DNA of 64,000 nucleotides, from the NCBI GenBank assembly GCA_963727015.1, contig CAVSEV010000002.1, positions 1 through 64,000 of the forward strand, read 5' to 3'. The notes below the pieces were generated by a model, which was not told the origin of the DNA, ran no database searches, and worked only from the letters and a program-made list of their open reading frames with translations. Both the position numbers and the translations under genes were made by a program. How positions within the stretch are numbered: the stretch's first letter is position 1; every line of letters begins with the position of its first letter. Origin of the DNA: DATFVJ01 sp963727015. Lineage in GTDB: Bacteria > Actinomycetota > Actinomycetes > Streptosporangiales > Streptosporangiaceae. Below, piece by piece: positions 9,780 to 18,002 of this stretch.

Positions 9780-9837
9780 TGACACACAATGGCCCATTGT
9801 GTGTCACCTGTGGCACACAATGGGCCATTGTGTGTCA
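9780..9837. promoter_or_regulatory. Two tandem palindromes centred on CACAATGG-CCATTGTG, putative operators
   Basis: Site 1 (9780-9806): half-site TGACACACAATGG, one central base, perfect complement. Site 2 (9814-9834): CACACAATGG, one central base, perfect complement. Centres are 31 bp apart, about three helical turns. They lie ~300 bp upstream of the ABC exporter genes and look like a cooperative repressor site (TetR/GntR style). No regulator gene is adjacent. Confidence 0.6.
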
Positions 9838-10007
9838 CCGGGCTGTGTGCCACCGGGCGCCCTGGTGCCGCACAGGGAAGGGGTACGCGGGTGTGATCGC
9901 CGACGCTCACCGGTTGACCCGCCATCCTCCTGGAGTCGTACGCCGGTATCAGCTTCTGGCACGATGTGCCGCCACGGCCCGATACGCGAGACTTGTCCTG
10001 CCTGCGG

Positions 10008-10066
10008 GGCTCCGGGGGTCGTTCCCCGGGCCGGCACTGCGGGCCCGGGGGCTGTCCCCGGGCCAG
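10008..10066. repeat. Pair of GC-rich hairpins related to the repeat inside recN
   Basis: Hairpin 1 is CCGGGG/CCCCGG around 10018-10023. Hairpin 2 is a perfect 9-bp stem, 10042-10050 with 10056-10064. The first has the core TCCGGGGG-TCGT-CCCCGGG followed by C(C/T)GGC, the same form as the 39-bp units in recN (22538-22690). Confidence 0.6.
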
Positions 10067-10105
10067 CACGCGGCTCCCATGCGATTGCAGGAGGGAACAA
10101 ACCAC

Positions 10106-11129
10106 ATGATCGAGGCGCCCATATGATGAAGCGAAGGGCCTCACCAAGCGTTTCGGCGACAAGCTGGCGGTGGACCAGTTGTCCCTCCGCGTCGAGCCTG
10201 GCCGGGTGACGGGGTTCCTTGGCCCCAACGGTGCGGGCAAATCCACCACAATGCGCCTGGTCCTTGGCCTCGACCGGCCGACAGGCGGCAGCGTGACTGT
10301 CAATGGCAAGCAGTTCACGCAGCTCGCGCAGCCGATGCGCGAGGTCGGCGCGGTCCTCGACGCGAAGGCCGTGCATGGCGGGCGCAGCGCCCGCAATCAC
10401 CTGCTCTGCCTGGCGGAGGCGGGCGGGCTGCCCAAGCGCCGGGTGGACGAGGTCATCGAACTCGTCGGCCTCACCGACGTGGCACGCAAGCGGGCCGGCG
10501 GATTCTCGCTCGGCATGGGTCAGCGTCTTGGCATCGCGGGCGCGCTACTTGGCGATCCGCAGATCCTGATGTTCGACGAACCGGTGAACGGCCTTGACCC
10601 AGAGGGCATCCGGTGGATCCGGAACCTGATGAAGGCGCTCGCGGCGGAGGGCCGCACCGTATTCGTGTCCAGTCATCTGATGTCGGAGATGCAGAACACG
10701 GCCGATCATCTCATCGTGATCGGACGCGGCAGGCTGATCGCGGACTGCAGCATGCAGGACTTCATCGACCGCAGCTCCGAGCACGCCGTGCGCGTCCGCA
10801 CGCCCCAGCCGGACATGCTGGCCAAGCTGGTCGCCGACGCGGGCGGGCGGATCGGGCCAGTAGCCGACGGCGTTCTCATGGTGTACGGCGTTCCCGCGCA
10901 GCGAGTGGGCGACCTGGCCTTCGACCACGGTGTCCGGCTGCACGAGCTTTCCCCGACGCAGGCGTCGCTGGAGGAGGCGTTCATGGAGCTCACCGCCGAC
11001 AGCGTCGAGTACCACGCAGGATTGCCTGGCCAGCAGAGGCCGCCGGGTCATGGCGGCAAGCGTCTGCTGAACCAACAGGGCGGGCCGGCCGCGGAGCAAT
11101 TGCGGGCTGAAGAAGCGAACAGGGGCTGA
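10106..11129 (+). CDS. ABC transporter ATP-binding protein (exporter type); +1 frameshift near start
   Basis: Walker A GPNGAGKST, signature FSLGMGQRL, Walker B ILMFDEPVNGLDP, H-loop SSHLMSEM: a complete ATPase of the drug/bacitracin exporter type (CcmA/NatA-like). It pairs with the membrane protein at 11133. The best start is ATG 10106 (MIEAP), 10 nt after GGAGG, but that frame stops at once (TGA 10121). CCC at 10118-10120 has one base too many; dropping one C gives MIEAPYDEAKGLTKRFGDK and then the main frame. The main frame's own first possible start (GTG 10170) would remove the first beta strands, so the frameshift explanation is better. Confidence 0.85.
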
Positions 11130-11132
11130 CAC

Positions 11133-11966
11133 ATGGCGACGGCAACCGCGCAGGCCGCCCGGCCCGCTGCCCTTCCCGCGCCGCATGGCCGGGTGGGCAT
11201 CACGGCGGCGCTGCGCTCGGAATTCACCAAGATCCGTTCGGTCCGGTCGACGTACTGGACCCTGCTCGCGGTGATCGTGGTCACAGTCGGCCTCGGCGCG
11301 CTGTTCAGCTGGGGCACGGCCTCGCACTGGAGCCAGACGTCCCCGCAGTGATCGGGCGACCTTCGACCCGACCGCGACGAGCCTGGCCGGGGTCATCCTG
11401 AGCCAGCTTGTGATCGTGGTGCTCGGCGCGCTGACGATCACCTCGGAGCACTCGACGGGCATGATCCGCACGTCACTGACCGCGATGCCCCGCCGCGGCG
11501 TCGTCTACGCGGCGAAGGCGATCGTGTTCACCGCCGTCGCGCTCGTCGTCGGCTGGATCGCGAGCTTCGCCGCGTTCTTTCTCGGCCAGGCGCTGATGTC
11601 GAGCAAGCACATCAACGCGACCCTGGCGCAGCCGCACGTGCTGCGCGCCGTCATCGGCGGCGGGCTGTTCCTTGCCGCCTGCGGGCTGCTCGCGTTCGGT
11701 ATCGGCGCGGCCCTCCGGCACACCGCCGGGGCGATCACCGCCTCGATCGGCCTGCTGTTCGTGCTGTTCATCCTGGCGAACTTCCTGCCAAGTCGTGGCG
11801 GGTGCACGTCGAGAAGTGGCTGCCTTTCAACGCGGGCAGCCAGATCTGGACGGTGAAGCCGAGCGCGCACATGTTCTCCGCGTGGACCGGGTTCGGGGTG
11901 TTCTGCGTGTACGCGGCCATCGCGGTGATCGGCGGCCTGATCATGTTCCGCCGCCGCGACGCATAG
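11133..11966 (+). CDS. ABC transporter permease (ABC-2 type); two indels as read
   Basis: The N-terminal cytoplasmic FTKIRSVRSTYWTLLAVIVVTVGLGALF includes the first membrane helix, followed by segments at VILSQLVIVVLGALTI, IVFTAVALVVGWIASFAAFFL, GGGLFLAACGLLAFGIGAAL, ASIGLLFVLFILANF and a last one ending MFRRRDA. This is the membrane half of the exporter; 3 bp separate it from the ATPase. As read it breaks twice: an extra C near 11346 (..TSP then SDRATFD) and a missing base near 11792 (..FLPS then WRVHVEKW). Restored length is ~277 residues. The transported substrate is unknown. Confidence 0.8.
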
Positions 11967-12016
11967 CAGCTGACGACCTTGCTACGGCAGCGCGCCGCGC
12001 CGCTGCTGCGGCAACA

Positions 12017-12052
12017 GCCGGGGAGCCGGGCCGTGGGCCCTGGCTCCCCGGC
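12017..12052 (+). terminator. Strong hairpin after the ABC exporter operon
   Basis: GCCGGGGAGCC (12017-12027) pairs with GGCTCCCCGGC (12042-12052), and the stem is extended by GGGCC/GGCCC inside. It follows the permease stop by ~50 bp. No T-run, as is usual in such GC-rich genomes. Confidence 0.65.
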
Positions 12053-12134
12053 GCTGTGCCTCCCGGCGCTCTGTGGCCTCCGGCCGGCGCGCTGTGCTCT
12101 CCGGCGCTGTGCCTGGTCACCAAGCCAGCCCGGC

Positions 12135-12575
12135 TCAGCCGACGGGATCGGCCAGCCGCTCGGGGCCGGAATCGGTAAGGTCGAGGACCTTCTCGCCTTC
12201 GGGTTCGGGCAGTTCGAGCGCGCCCGCACCCGCGCTCGGCCGCCGCGGCCGCCGCGATGGCGAACCGGCACTGCCGCCGCGGCCACGGTAGATCAGCAGC
12301 CCGTTCACCCGGTCAGGCACGGCATCGAGTGCTGCCTGTATCTGAGGCAGTCCTCGGAATGTCTCCCACTCGGCTTCGTTCTCGAACGCGACCTCGAAGA
12401 CCACACCCGTCCGGTGCTCGTGCCATCCCCAGTCGGTCGCGCCGTGGGTGACGGCCGACTCGGTCAGCTCCGAGCCATACGAATCCTTCCACCGGGCTGC
12501 GGAGAACTCCCCGTGGAACACCTCGATCGACCACCAGTCGGCCACGGTGTCCACCGTAAGCCGGCGGGAGATCAC
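12135..12575 (-). CDS. Conserved hypothetical protein
   Basis: The conserved part runs from WRVISRRLTVDTVADWW through ELTESAVTHGATDWGWHEHRTGVVFEV to NGLLIYRGRGG; it is rich in Trp/His with alternating strand-like hydrophobics. It resembles uncharacterised actinobacterial proteins, but I do not recognise a named domain or catalytic motif. The C-terminus is Arg/Pro/Ala-rich. The frame stays open upstream across the start of the divergent SDR gene, where its translation loses normal character. I place the start at GTG 12575; the true start may be a few codons earlier. The SDR gene is divergent. Confidence 0.6.
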   Translation of the reverse strand: MISRRLTVDTVADWWSIEVFHGEFSAARWKDSYGSELTESAVTHGATDWGWHEHRTGVVFEVAFENEAEWETFRGLPQIQAALDAVPDRVNGLLIYRGRGGSAGSPSRRPRRPSAGAGALELPEPEGEKVLDLTDSGPERLADPVG

Positions 12576-12753
12576 GCGCCAGAACCCAGCCGTCGCAGCC
12601 GTTCTGCTCTGGGCGTAGCGGTGTTCAGAGGCAGGCTCGCGGGCACCTTTGTTATGCGATCCCGGTGGAGAGAATCGGAGATCTGGGCCGGCCCTGCGTG
12701 TGTGAACTGTGCCGCCGCGGGCCTGATCAGGGAACCAGCCTGATGGAGGACAG

Positions 12754-13566
12754 ATGCCTGACGCCGCGTCCACCGTGCTGATCACCGGTGCCACCTCGGG
12801 ACTCGGCCGTTATATGGCCCTGGACCTTGCGCGATCCGGCTGGCGTGTGCTGGTTCATGGGCGCGATCCCGCGCGCGTGGCGGACCTTTCCGCCGAGCTC
12901 GGCGGCGGTACGCAGGGCTACGTCGCCGATCTGGGCTCGCTCGGCGACGTCCGCGCGCTGGCGGACCGGGTTCGCGCCGATGTGCCGCGGCTTGATGTAC
13001 TTGTGAACAACGCGGGGATCGGTTTCGGCGCGCCTGGCGAGGCGCGGCAAGTAAGCGCGGACGGACACGAACTCAGGTTCGCGGTCAACTACCTCGCGCC
13101 GGTCCTGCTCACGAGGCTGCTCGTGCCGCTGCTGACCGCATCCGCTCCCTCCAGGATCGTCAACGTCGGCTCGATCGGGCAGCTGGCGTTCGACCCGGAC
13201 GATGCCGAGTTCACCCGCGGGTATGGCGGCGTGGACGCTTACCGCAGGTCAAAGCTCGCGCTGGCCGCATTCACCGTCGACCTGGCCGCGGAGCTTGAGC
13301 CCGCAAAGGTCACCGTGACCTGCCTGCATCCGGCGACCTACATGAACACAGCCATGGTCATCCAGGGCGGCGTCACCCCGGTCTCCACAGTCGAGCAAGG
13401 CGGTGCGGCGACGCTGCGGCTGATCACCGATCCGGCCCTCGACGGGATCACCGGGCAGTTCTTCGACGGGCTCAAACCGGCCCGCGCCCTGCAGGAGGCC
13501 TACGACCCGCGGTTCCGCGGCAAGCTCAGGCAGGTGACCGACCGGATGCTCGGCGGCGCTGCGTAG
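12754..13566 (+). CDS. Short-chain dehydrogenase/reductase (SDR)
   Basis: 270 residues. Rossmann motif TGATSGLG (~residues 11-18), NNAG at ~89, and the catalytic Ser (VGSIGQ) and YRRSK. It oxidises or reduces an alcohol/carbonyl group with NAD(P); the substrate is unknown. The long C-terminal part resembles the retinol dehydrogenase/WWOX-like SDR branch. TGGAGGACAG immediately precedes ATG 12754. Complete and unbroken. Confidence 0.9.
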   Translation: MPDAASTVLITGATSGLGRYMALDLARSGWRVLVHGRDPARVADLSAELGGGTQGYVADLGSLGDVRALADRVRADVPRLDVLVNNAGIGFGAPGEARQVSADGHELRFAVNYLAPVLLTRLLVPLLTASAPSRIVNVGSIGQLAFDPDDAEFTRGYGGVDAYRRSKLALAAFTVDLAAELEPAKVTVTCLHPATYMNTAMVIQGGVTPVSTVEQGGAATLRLITDPALDGITGQFFDGLKPARALQEAYDPRFRGKLRQVTDRMLGGAA

Positions 13567-13568
13567 CT

Positions 13569-13691
13569 GGCGTCCCGCAGATCTTTGGCGGCGGCGACGT
13601 TCCACTATCGACTCCTCGTGAACAAGCAGGGGCCTTGCCGGATCGCCGCCCCGGGAGCGCCGCCCGCATCCACAAGTATCTACGGGACGCC
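13569..13691. mobile_element. 123-bp inverted-repeat element (MITE-like) with GGCGTCCCG ends
   Basis: The left end (13569 rightwards) GGCGTCCCGCAGATCTTTGG and the right end read on the other strand (13691 leftwards) GGCGTCCCGTAGATACTTG are imperfect inverted repeats. The right arm recurs at 34532-34560 and 50178-50205. It has no coding capacity. It begins 3 bp after the SDR stop codon, so it may also act as a terminator. Confidence 0.55.
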
Positions 13692-13705
13692 ATAGTGGCG
13701 CGTAA

Positions 13706-13735
13706 GACTAGTGTCCCGTAGACTAGTGGTCCGTA
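13706..13735 (+). repeat. 15-bp direct repeat x2
   Basis: GACTAGTGTCCCGTA followed directly by GACTAGTGGTCCGTA. It lies in the gap between the SDR gene and the methyltransferase gene. Function unknown. Confidence 0.6.
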
Positions 13736-13802
13736 GGAGGAGTCCTCTTTGGCGCTGTGGTCCACGACGCCGCCGGGCGGATGCACCTGGCGGGCGCGGC
13801 GT

Positions 13803-14492
13803 TCACCAGGCGGGCTCCCACACGGCGGTCCGCTTGACGTCGGCGTCCTCGAGCGCCCGCGGCACGGGCACGTCGTAGGCGGCGAGTTCGGTGAACCCGG
13901 AACGTGGCAGATAGCTGCGGCCGAGATCGCCCAAGAGGACCGCGGCGCCCCTGGCGCGGGCGCGCCGCAGGAACCGCAACATCCGCCCGGCAAACTCCTT
14001 CTCGTAGCAGACGTCAGCGGCGAGCACCACGTCCGCAGGGGCGCCGTCCCCGTCGAGCAGGTCGGTGGCCGAGGCGGTCACGGTGACGCCGTTCTGCGCG
14101 GCGTTGAGCGTCATGGCGGCAACGGCGAACGGGTCGATGTCGCTGGCCGTGCTTGTGGCTGCGCCGGCCATGGCGGCGGCGATCGCGACCAGGCCGGAGC
14201 CCGCGCCGACGTCGATCACGCGGCGCCCCTCGACAACCTCGCGATGATCGAGCACATAGCGCGCGAGCGCCTGACCGCCTGCCCAGGCGAACGCCCAGAA
14301 TGGCGGCGGCAGCCCGGCGCGCCCGGCCGCCTGCTCGGTCATCTCCCACAGCCGCAGCGGCTCCTCCGCGAGGTGCAGCCAGATCTCCGGCACCAAGCCG
14401 GCCGCCATCGGCCGGGCGTGCGCGACGATGAACCGCGTGATCGCCGCCGGTGTCATGGCCGGCGTCGGCGCGGCGCCGATGTCCCCGTTCAT
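13803..14492 (-). CDS. Class I SAM-dependent methyltransferase, PrmA/ETFB-lysine-methyltransferase-like
   Basis: 229 residues from MNGDIGAAP. SAM motif VIDVGAGSGLVAIAAA, acidic motif ASDIDPFAV, then a VVLAADVCYEKEF post-motif. The N-terminal IWLHLAEEPLRLWE and FWAFAWAGGQALARYVLD match the ETFB lysine methyltransferase/nicotinamide N-methyltransferase-like group, relatives of ribosomal protein L11 methyltransferase. The probable substrate is a protein lysine; this is inference. The frame is open further upstream to 14570, but the ATG at 14492 starts the conserved part. Confidence 0.8.
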   Translation of the reverse strand: MNGDIGAAPTPAMTPAAITRFIVAHARPMAAGLVPEIWLHLAEEPLRLWEMTEQAAGRAGLPPPFWAFAWAGGQALARYVLDHREVVEGRRVIDVGAGSGLVAIAAAMAGAATSTASDIDPFAVAAMTLNAAQNGVTVTASATDLLDGDGAPADVVLAADVCYEKEFAGRMLRFLRRARARGAAVLLGDLGRSYLPRSGFTELAAYDVPVPRALEDADVKRTAVWEPAW

Positions 14493-14541
14493 CCGCTGCG
14501 GCCCTGAGGCAGCAGGGATGCACCATCCCGAACGGCTACCG

Positions 14542-14842
14542 CTAGCATCTCGGACACCAGAAGGTGACACGCTGCTCTGCGGCGGCGCCCTGTGCCGCCC
14601 TTCTGATGCGCGTACGGCAGCGACGGCAGGGCAGGCCGGCCCTGCCGTCTACCCACGTCTCCTCGCCACGCCCCTCACGCCGGTGGTGACCTGGCCGATC
14701 CGGTCCTTGTTCGCGTCGAGGAGCCGCTGCGCGAGTGACACGACCCGGTCAAGATCGTCGACCTTGCCGACTGGGCGCCATGGGTTGATCCCGCGCAGGA
14801 ACAACACCTCCGATCTGTACAGGTTCCGATTACTGTCGACCG
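14542..14842 (-). pseudogene. C-terminal fragment of a Nei/Fpg-type DNA glycosylase
   Basis: On the minus strand the sequence reads NLYRSEVLFLRGINPWRPVG, then LLDANKDRIGQVTTG, and after a frame change VDGRAGLPCRRCRTRI and a second CxxC (WCPRC) before the stop. This equals the helix-two-turn-helix and zinc finger of the intact nei at 17052-17828. The N-terminal catalytic half (MPEGD...) is absent: upstream of ~14842 the similarity ends abruptly. It has two frame breaks, near 14665 and 14838. It is a decayed paralogue or second copy. Confidence 0.7.
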
Positions 14843-15407
14843 CTAACGGTACGGTCGCGGTGGGGCGGGCGGAACCTGCCAGGCGCCTGTCGGTGGAGTC
14901 GGCCACGGCGAAGCCAGCCACGCCCAACGTCCGGCGCCAGGGCAGCCTGCGGGTGCTCAGCAGCTGGGCGCGGCCTGGCTCGGGGACTACGACGCGAGCT
15001 CGCCCGATGAGCTCGCCGCCTGGACTGGACCTGGTATCCGGCTTTGGCGGCCAGTTCGCCCAAGGGCCGGCCGTGGCGGAGGCGTACCGCATCCGCCTTC
15101 CGCAGTGGTGCGGCTAGCGCGGGGTGCGTTGAGGGACTACGCGCCTGCTCGCGCGCGGGGTGCCGGATCCGCCGCCGTTGTGTGCTTGAACAGGACGCGT
15201 TCGCCGACGTGGTGGCATCTGTAAAGTCTGTCCTGTTTCACTATCAGGGTGAACCGGCTTGGCGCCCGGTACGTATTAGCGGGTGCCAGGCGGCGTGCCC
15301 GTACTGACCTCCCGCAGTGCGCTGCTGCCCGGATGACTGTCGCGACAGCCCGAGCGGGGCAGTGGGAGGCGTCATGAGGTTAGCGATGGGCATCCGGCCT
15401 TTGCCTT
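14843..15407. other. 565-bp region without a credible intact gene
   Basis: Between the nei fragment and the secreted-protein leader. One plus-strand frame around 14970-15060 reads LGDYDASSPDELAAWTG, reminiscent of the winged-helix DNA-binding (PF06224-like) proteins, but it has no start and no further support. The rest shows nothing I recognise. It looks like a recombination junction containing gene ends. Confidence 0.4.
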
Positions 15408-15457
15408 CCTCCCAGACCTGGGCTGTACGCGGCGAGCAACCTCGTGTGTCTGGGAGG
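15408..15457 (+). promoter_or_regulatory. Leader hairpin that hides the ribosome-binding site of the secreted-protein gene
   Basis: CCTCCCAGAC (15408-15417) pairs perfectly with GTCTGGGAGG (15448-15457), 30 nt apart. The right arm contains the GGGAGG ribosome site 5 nt before ATG 15463. In the folded RNA the site would be blocked, so translation could depend on a ligand, a protein or temperature. I do not recognise a known riboswitch class. Confidence 0.45.
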
Positions 15458-15462
15458 ACATC

Positions 15463-16978
15463 ATGCAACATGCTCAACCGCGTGCACGTTTACTGAAATG
15501 GATCGGCCGGGGCGCCCTGGTGCCGCTGGCGGGCCTGGTCGCGTTCGGGGTTGCGCCCGCGCTGCCTGCCCTGGCGGGCTCGTGGTCGTTGCCGGTTCAG
15601 CTGCCGGGAGCGTGCGGTAGCTCGGTGGCGGTGAACAAGGCCGGCGCCATGGTGGCCGGCGGGACCTACCAGGCCTCCGGCGGCATTACGCACGTGCAGG
15701 TGTGCCCAGCCCGGACGGGAAGACATGGCAGGTGGCAGACCTGGGTCCCGGCGGCGACCAGCCGCACGGCGGGCAGCACCCCGTCGTGGCGCTGAGCCCG
15801 GACGGACACGCGGTCGCGGTCTGGGGCAGCACCGTCGGCTGCCCGTCCGCATGCGACTACATCGTGCAGGCCGCCGTGCGGCCCCCGGGCGGCAGCTGGG
15901 GCGCCCCGGTGACCCTCACGACCGACCTGTACTTCGGCGGCGGCGGGATCGTGCTCGGCATGGACGGCTCCGGCAACGCGATCGCCGCGTGGGTCGGGAA
16001 CTACGCCGACGCCAGCCATTACGCCGTTCTCCCCGCGGGCAGCAGCAGCTGGGGTCCGGTCCAGGAGCTGTCGAATGGCAACGTCCAGGGGGCGGCGCAT
16101 AACCTGAGCCTGGCGGTGAGCCCGGACGGGAGCGCGGTCGTGGCCTTCGCCGGGGGCAACGACGGGATCTGGGCCGCGTCCGGCAGCGTCCTGGGCGGGT
16201 TTCGCGCCGGTCTTCGTGGCCACCGGAGACTACAGAAAGACCTCGGCCCCGAAGGTCGCGCTCGATGACGCCGGTCAGGCATCCCTGGTCTGGTCGCAAA
16301 CGACGCGCACCGAGGGGGCGACCCGGTCGCCCAGCGGGACCTGGAGCGCCGCGGCGGTGCTTGCCGCCCAATCCGCCAGCTCGGTGGCCACCGCGATCGA
16401 CGGCGCGGGGAACGCGATCGCCGTGTTCGGGTCGTCCTACTCCTGGCACCTAGCTCGAGTTTCCGGGATAAGTCGATCTTGATGTGCATATTCGCTGGTC
16501 AGGACACATGTCGATCTTGTGTGAGCGTATTACCCAACTCCGTCTTTGCTGGCCGTCGCGTTCGAGCAGGTCGCAGCGTTGGATGCCTCATACACGACAT
16601 GATCTATGAACGCGAGATAGCGTAGCCGGTCCATAACCCGGCGCATTTTGGGTAATACGCCTAACGTCGCCGTCGCTACCTGTGACCTGCGCAAACACGA
16701 CCAAGATCAAAATAAGGGGGAAACTCCCGCTAGTGGGCGGCAGCTGGGGGCCGGCCACGTCGCTGCCGGCCGGATCGTCCGGCGGGCTGGTCGCAGCGGA
16801 CCCCGCCGGCACCTTCGTCTACGCCGACAGCAGCGGCAACGCGTTCACCTTCGCGGCGGGCGCCAGCAGCTTCGGCACCGGCAGCGGATCGCGTGGCAGC
16901 CTGGCCGACCTGAAGATCGTCCCCGGCCTAGCCGTGATGCTCGCTGCCGGAACCGTCTCAGCCGAGACTGTGAACTGA
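15463..16978 (+). pseudogene. Secreted repeat protein (beta-propeller-like), disrupted by a small transposable element and two indels
   Basis: It has an N-terminal signal peptide (RLLKWIGRGALVPLAGLVAFG..., Ala-rich cleavage region). The body has repeats of the form SPDGxAVAVW, GNAIAAWVGN, QASLVWSQ, GNAIAVFG, each about 45-50 residues, as in WD40-like/propeller exoproteins. Breaks: one C missing at 15705-15707, one T extra at 16200-16202, and a 280-bp insertion after YSWH. Removing the element plus one CTAG copy gives an uninterrupted SYSWHLVGGSWGPATS. The end (..GTVSAETVN) is followed by a strong hairpin. Function unknown; as it stands the full protein cannot be made. Confidence 0.7.
16454..16729. 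mobile_element. 276-bp MITE-like element with CTAG target duplication
   Basis: It is flanked by CTAG on both sides (16450-16453 and 16730-16733). The ends are imperfect inverted repeats: left CTCGAGTTTCCGGGATAAG and, after a few bases, GATCTTG; right end read inward GCGGGAGTTTCCCCCTTAT and GATCTTGG. Inside is a perfect 11-bp inverted repeat, GCGTATTACCC (16528-16538) and its complement (16652-16662). No transposase frame. A 4-bp CTAG-type duplication is known for IS5-family elements, so it may be mobilised by such a transposase elsewhere in the genome (inference). Confidence 0.75.
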
Positions 16979-16986
16979 CCTCATCT

Positions 16987-17020
16987 GACCTGGCCGCCGG
17001 GATTCCCCGGCGGCCAGGTC
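16987..17020. terminator. Perfect 15-bp hairpin between convergent genes
   Basis: 16987-17001 pairs with 17006-17020 around ATTC. It sits between the end of the secreted-protein gene (16978) and the end of nei (17052), and can serve both strands. Confidence 0.75.
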
Positions 17021-17051
17021 ACCAGCGCCTCCTTGGGAGCCATTACCACGT

Positions 17052-17828
17052 CTATCTCTGGCACGCCGGACACCAGAACCTGACCCGCTCTTCGCCTGTA
17101 ACGCCCTGCTTGGCTCTCCTGATCCTGGTACCGCATCGTCGGCACGGCTGGCCCGCCCGCCCGTACACCCAGGTCCGCCGCCCCGGTGCCCTGTCGCCGG
17201 TCGTCACCTGGCCGATCCATGTCTTGTTCGCGTCAAGCAGCCGCCGCCCGAGTTCTACCAGGGCATCGAGGTCTTCGACTTGGCCGACGCTGCGCCAGGG
17301 GCTGACTCCCCGAAGAAACAGCATCTCTGCAAGAAAAAAATTACCTACCCCCGCCAGGTTGCGCTGGTCGAGCAGCGCCTCGCCGATATCACGGCCTGGA
17401 AGGGCGGCGAGCCTGCGTACCGCCTCGCCCGGATCCCAGTCGCCGCCGAGCAGATCGGGCCCGAGGTGCCCGGTCACGCTTTGCTCTCGCGCCGCTGGCA
17501 GCAGTTCCACCACCCCGAGCTGGTAGCCGATGGCGACCCAAGCATCGTTGCCGAGCACCAGCCGAACCCGGTGGCTGGCCGGAACTTGCCCGGCCGCGGG
17601 CCGGATCCGCCATGAGCCGTCCATCCGCAGGTGCGTATGCACGATCAGGCCGCCCTCGACCCGCATTAACAGGTGTTTACCTCGCGAGACGACCTCGGTC
17701 ACGGTGCGCCCGGTGAGGTCGGCGGTTGCGAACCTGGGGACCCGGAAGTCGCAGCGGGTAAGCACGTTGCCCGCCAGCGCGGCATGCAGGCGCCGCGCGT
17801 ACCACCAGACAACATCCCCCTCCGGCAT
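17052..17828 (-). CDS. nei: Nei/endonuclease VIII-type DNA glycosylase
   Basis: 258 residues starting MPEGDVVWW: after Met removal Pro1 and Glu2 are the catalytic pair of the Fpg/Nei family, and the conserved Lys lies in VVSRGKHLLM. The H2TH region is DQRNLAGVGNFF..MLFLRG, and the C-terminal zinc finger has Cys pairs CRRC and CPAC. It excises oxidised bases and nicks the DNA (base excision repair). The frame opens earlier (17903), but the catalytic MPEGD start fixes ATG 17828. A fragment of a second copy lies at 14542-14842. Exact subclass (Nei1/Nei2) is not certain. Confidence 0.9.
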   Translation of the reverse strand: MPEGDVVWWYARRLHAALAGNVLTRCDFRVPRFATADLTGRTVTEVVSRGKHLLMRVEGGLIVHTHLRMDGSWRIRPAAGQVPASHRVRLVLGNDAWVAIGYQLGVVELLPAAREQSVTGHLGPDLLGGDWDPGEAVRRLAALPGRDIGEALLDQRNLAGVGNFFLAEMLFLRGVSPWRSVGQVEDLDALVELGRRLLDANKTWIGQVTTGDRAPGRRTWVYGRAGQPCRRCGTRIRRAKQGVTGEERVRFWCPACQR

Positions 17829-17913
17829 GTCCCCAGCATGGCACCCTCGGCCAACCGGGGCTCGACCGCCGCCTGGCTGCCAGCGCATAAGAAAGCGTGG
17901 CACTCAGTGGGGT

Positions 17914-17980
17914 CATGATCCGTTTGTGTGTTGTCTTTCCGGCTTATAGCGCTGGCAAGTTTACTCAAGAACGGATCATG
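17914..17980. repeat. 67-bp inverted-repeat element with CATGATCCGTT ends
   Basis: CATGATCCGTT (17914-17924) and its exact complement AACGGATCATG (17970-17980) bound a 45-bp centre. Its right arm also carries TTACTCAAGAACGG, the core of the 18-bp tandem array at 38309-38488. A related element is at 36385-36485. It lies between divergent/convergent gene ends and has no coding capacity. Confidence 0.55.
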
Positions 17981-18002
17981 GTCGTGGCGGCGTTCCGCTG
18001 CC

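Larger units (their letters stand above)
9671..10105. other. 435-bp non-coding region with paired palindromes and GC hairpins
   Basis: No credible gene. It contains two tandem palindromes (9780-9837), a further half-site-like GTGTGCCAC just after, and two GC-rich hairpins (10008-10066) listed separately, and ends in a strong ribosome site (CAGGAGGG, 10088-10095) for the ABC ATPase. Confidence 0.7.

Noticed and set aside
10123..10209. ATG 10123/10126 as start of the ABC ATPase
   Set aside because: That frame gives MMKRRASPSVSATSW, not an ATPase start, and is out of phase with the main frame; ATG 10106 with GGAGG and one base removed reads as a normal N-terminus.
14960..15120. Winged-helix DNA-binding protein gene on the plus strand
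   Set aside because: Only one short stretch (LGDYDASSPDELAAWTG) is suggestive; no start, no further motif, so not called as a gene.
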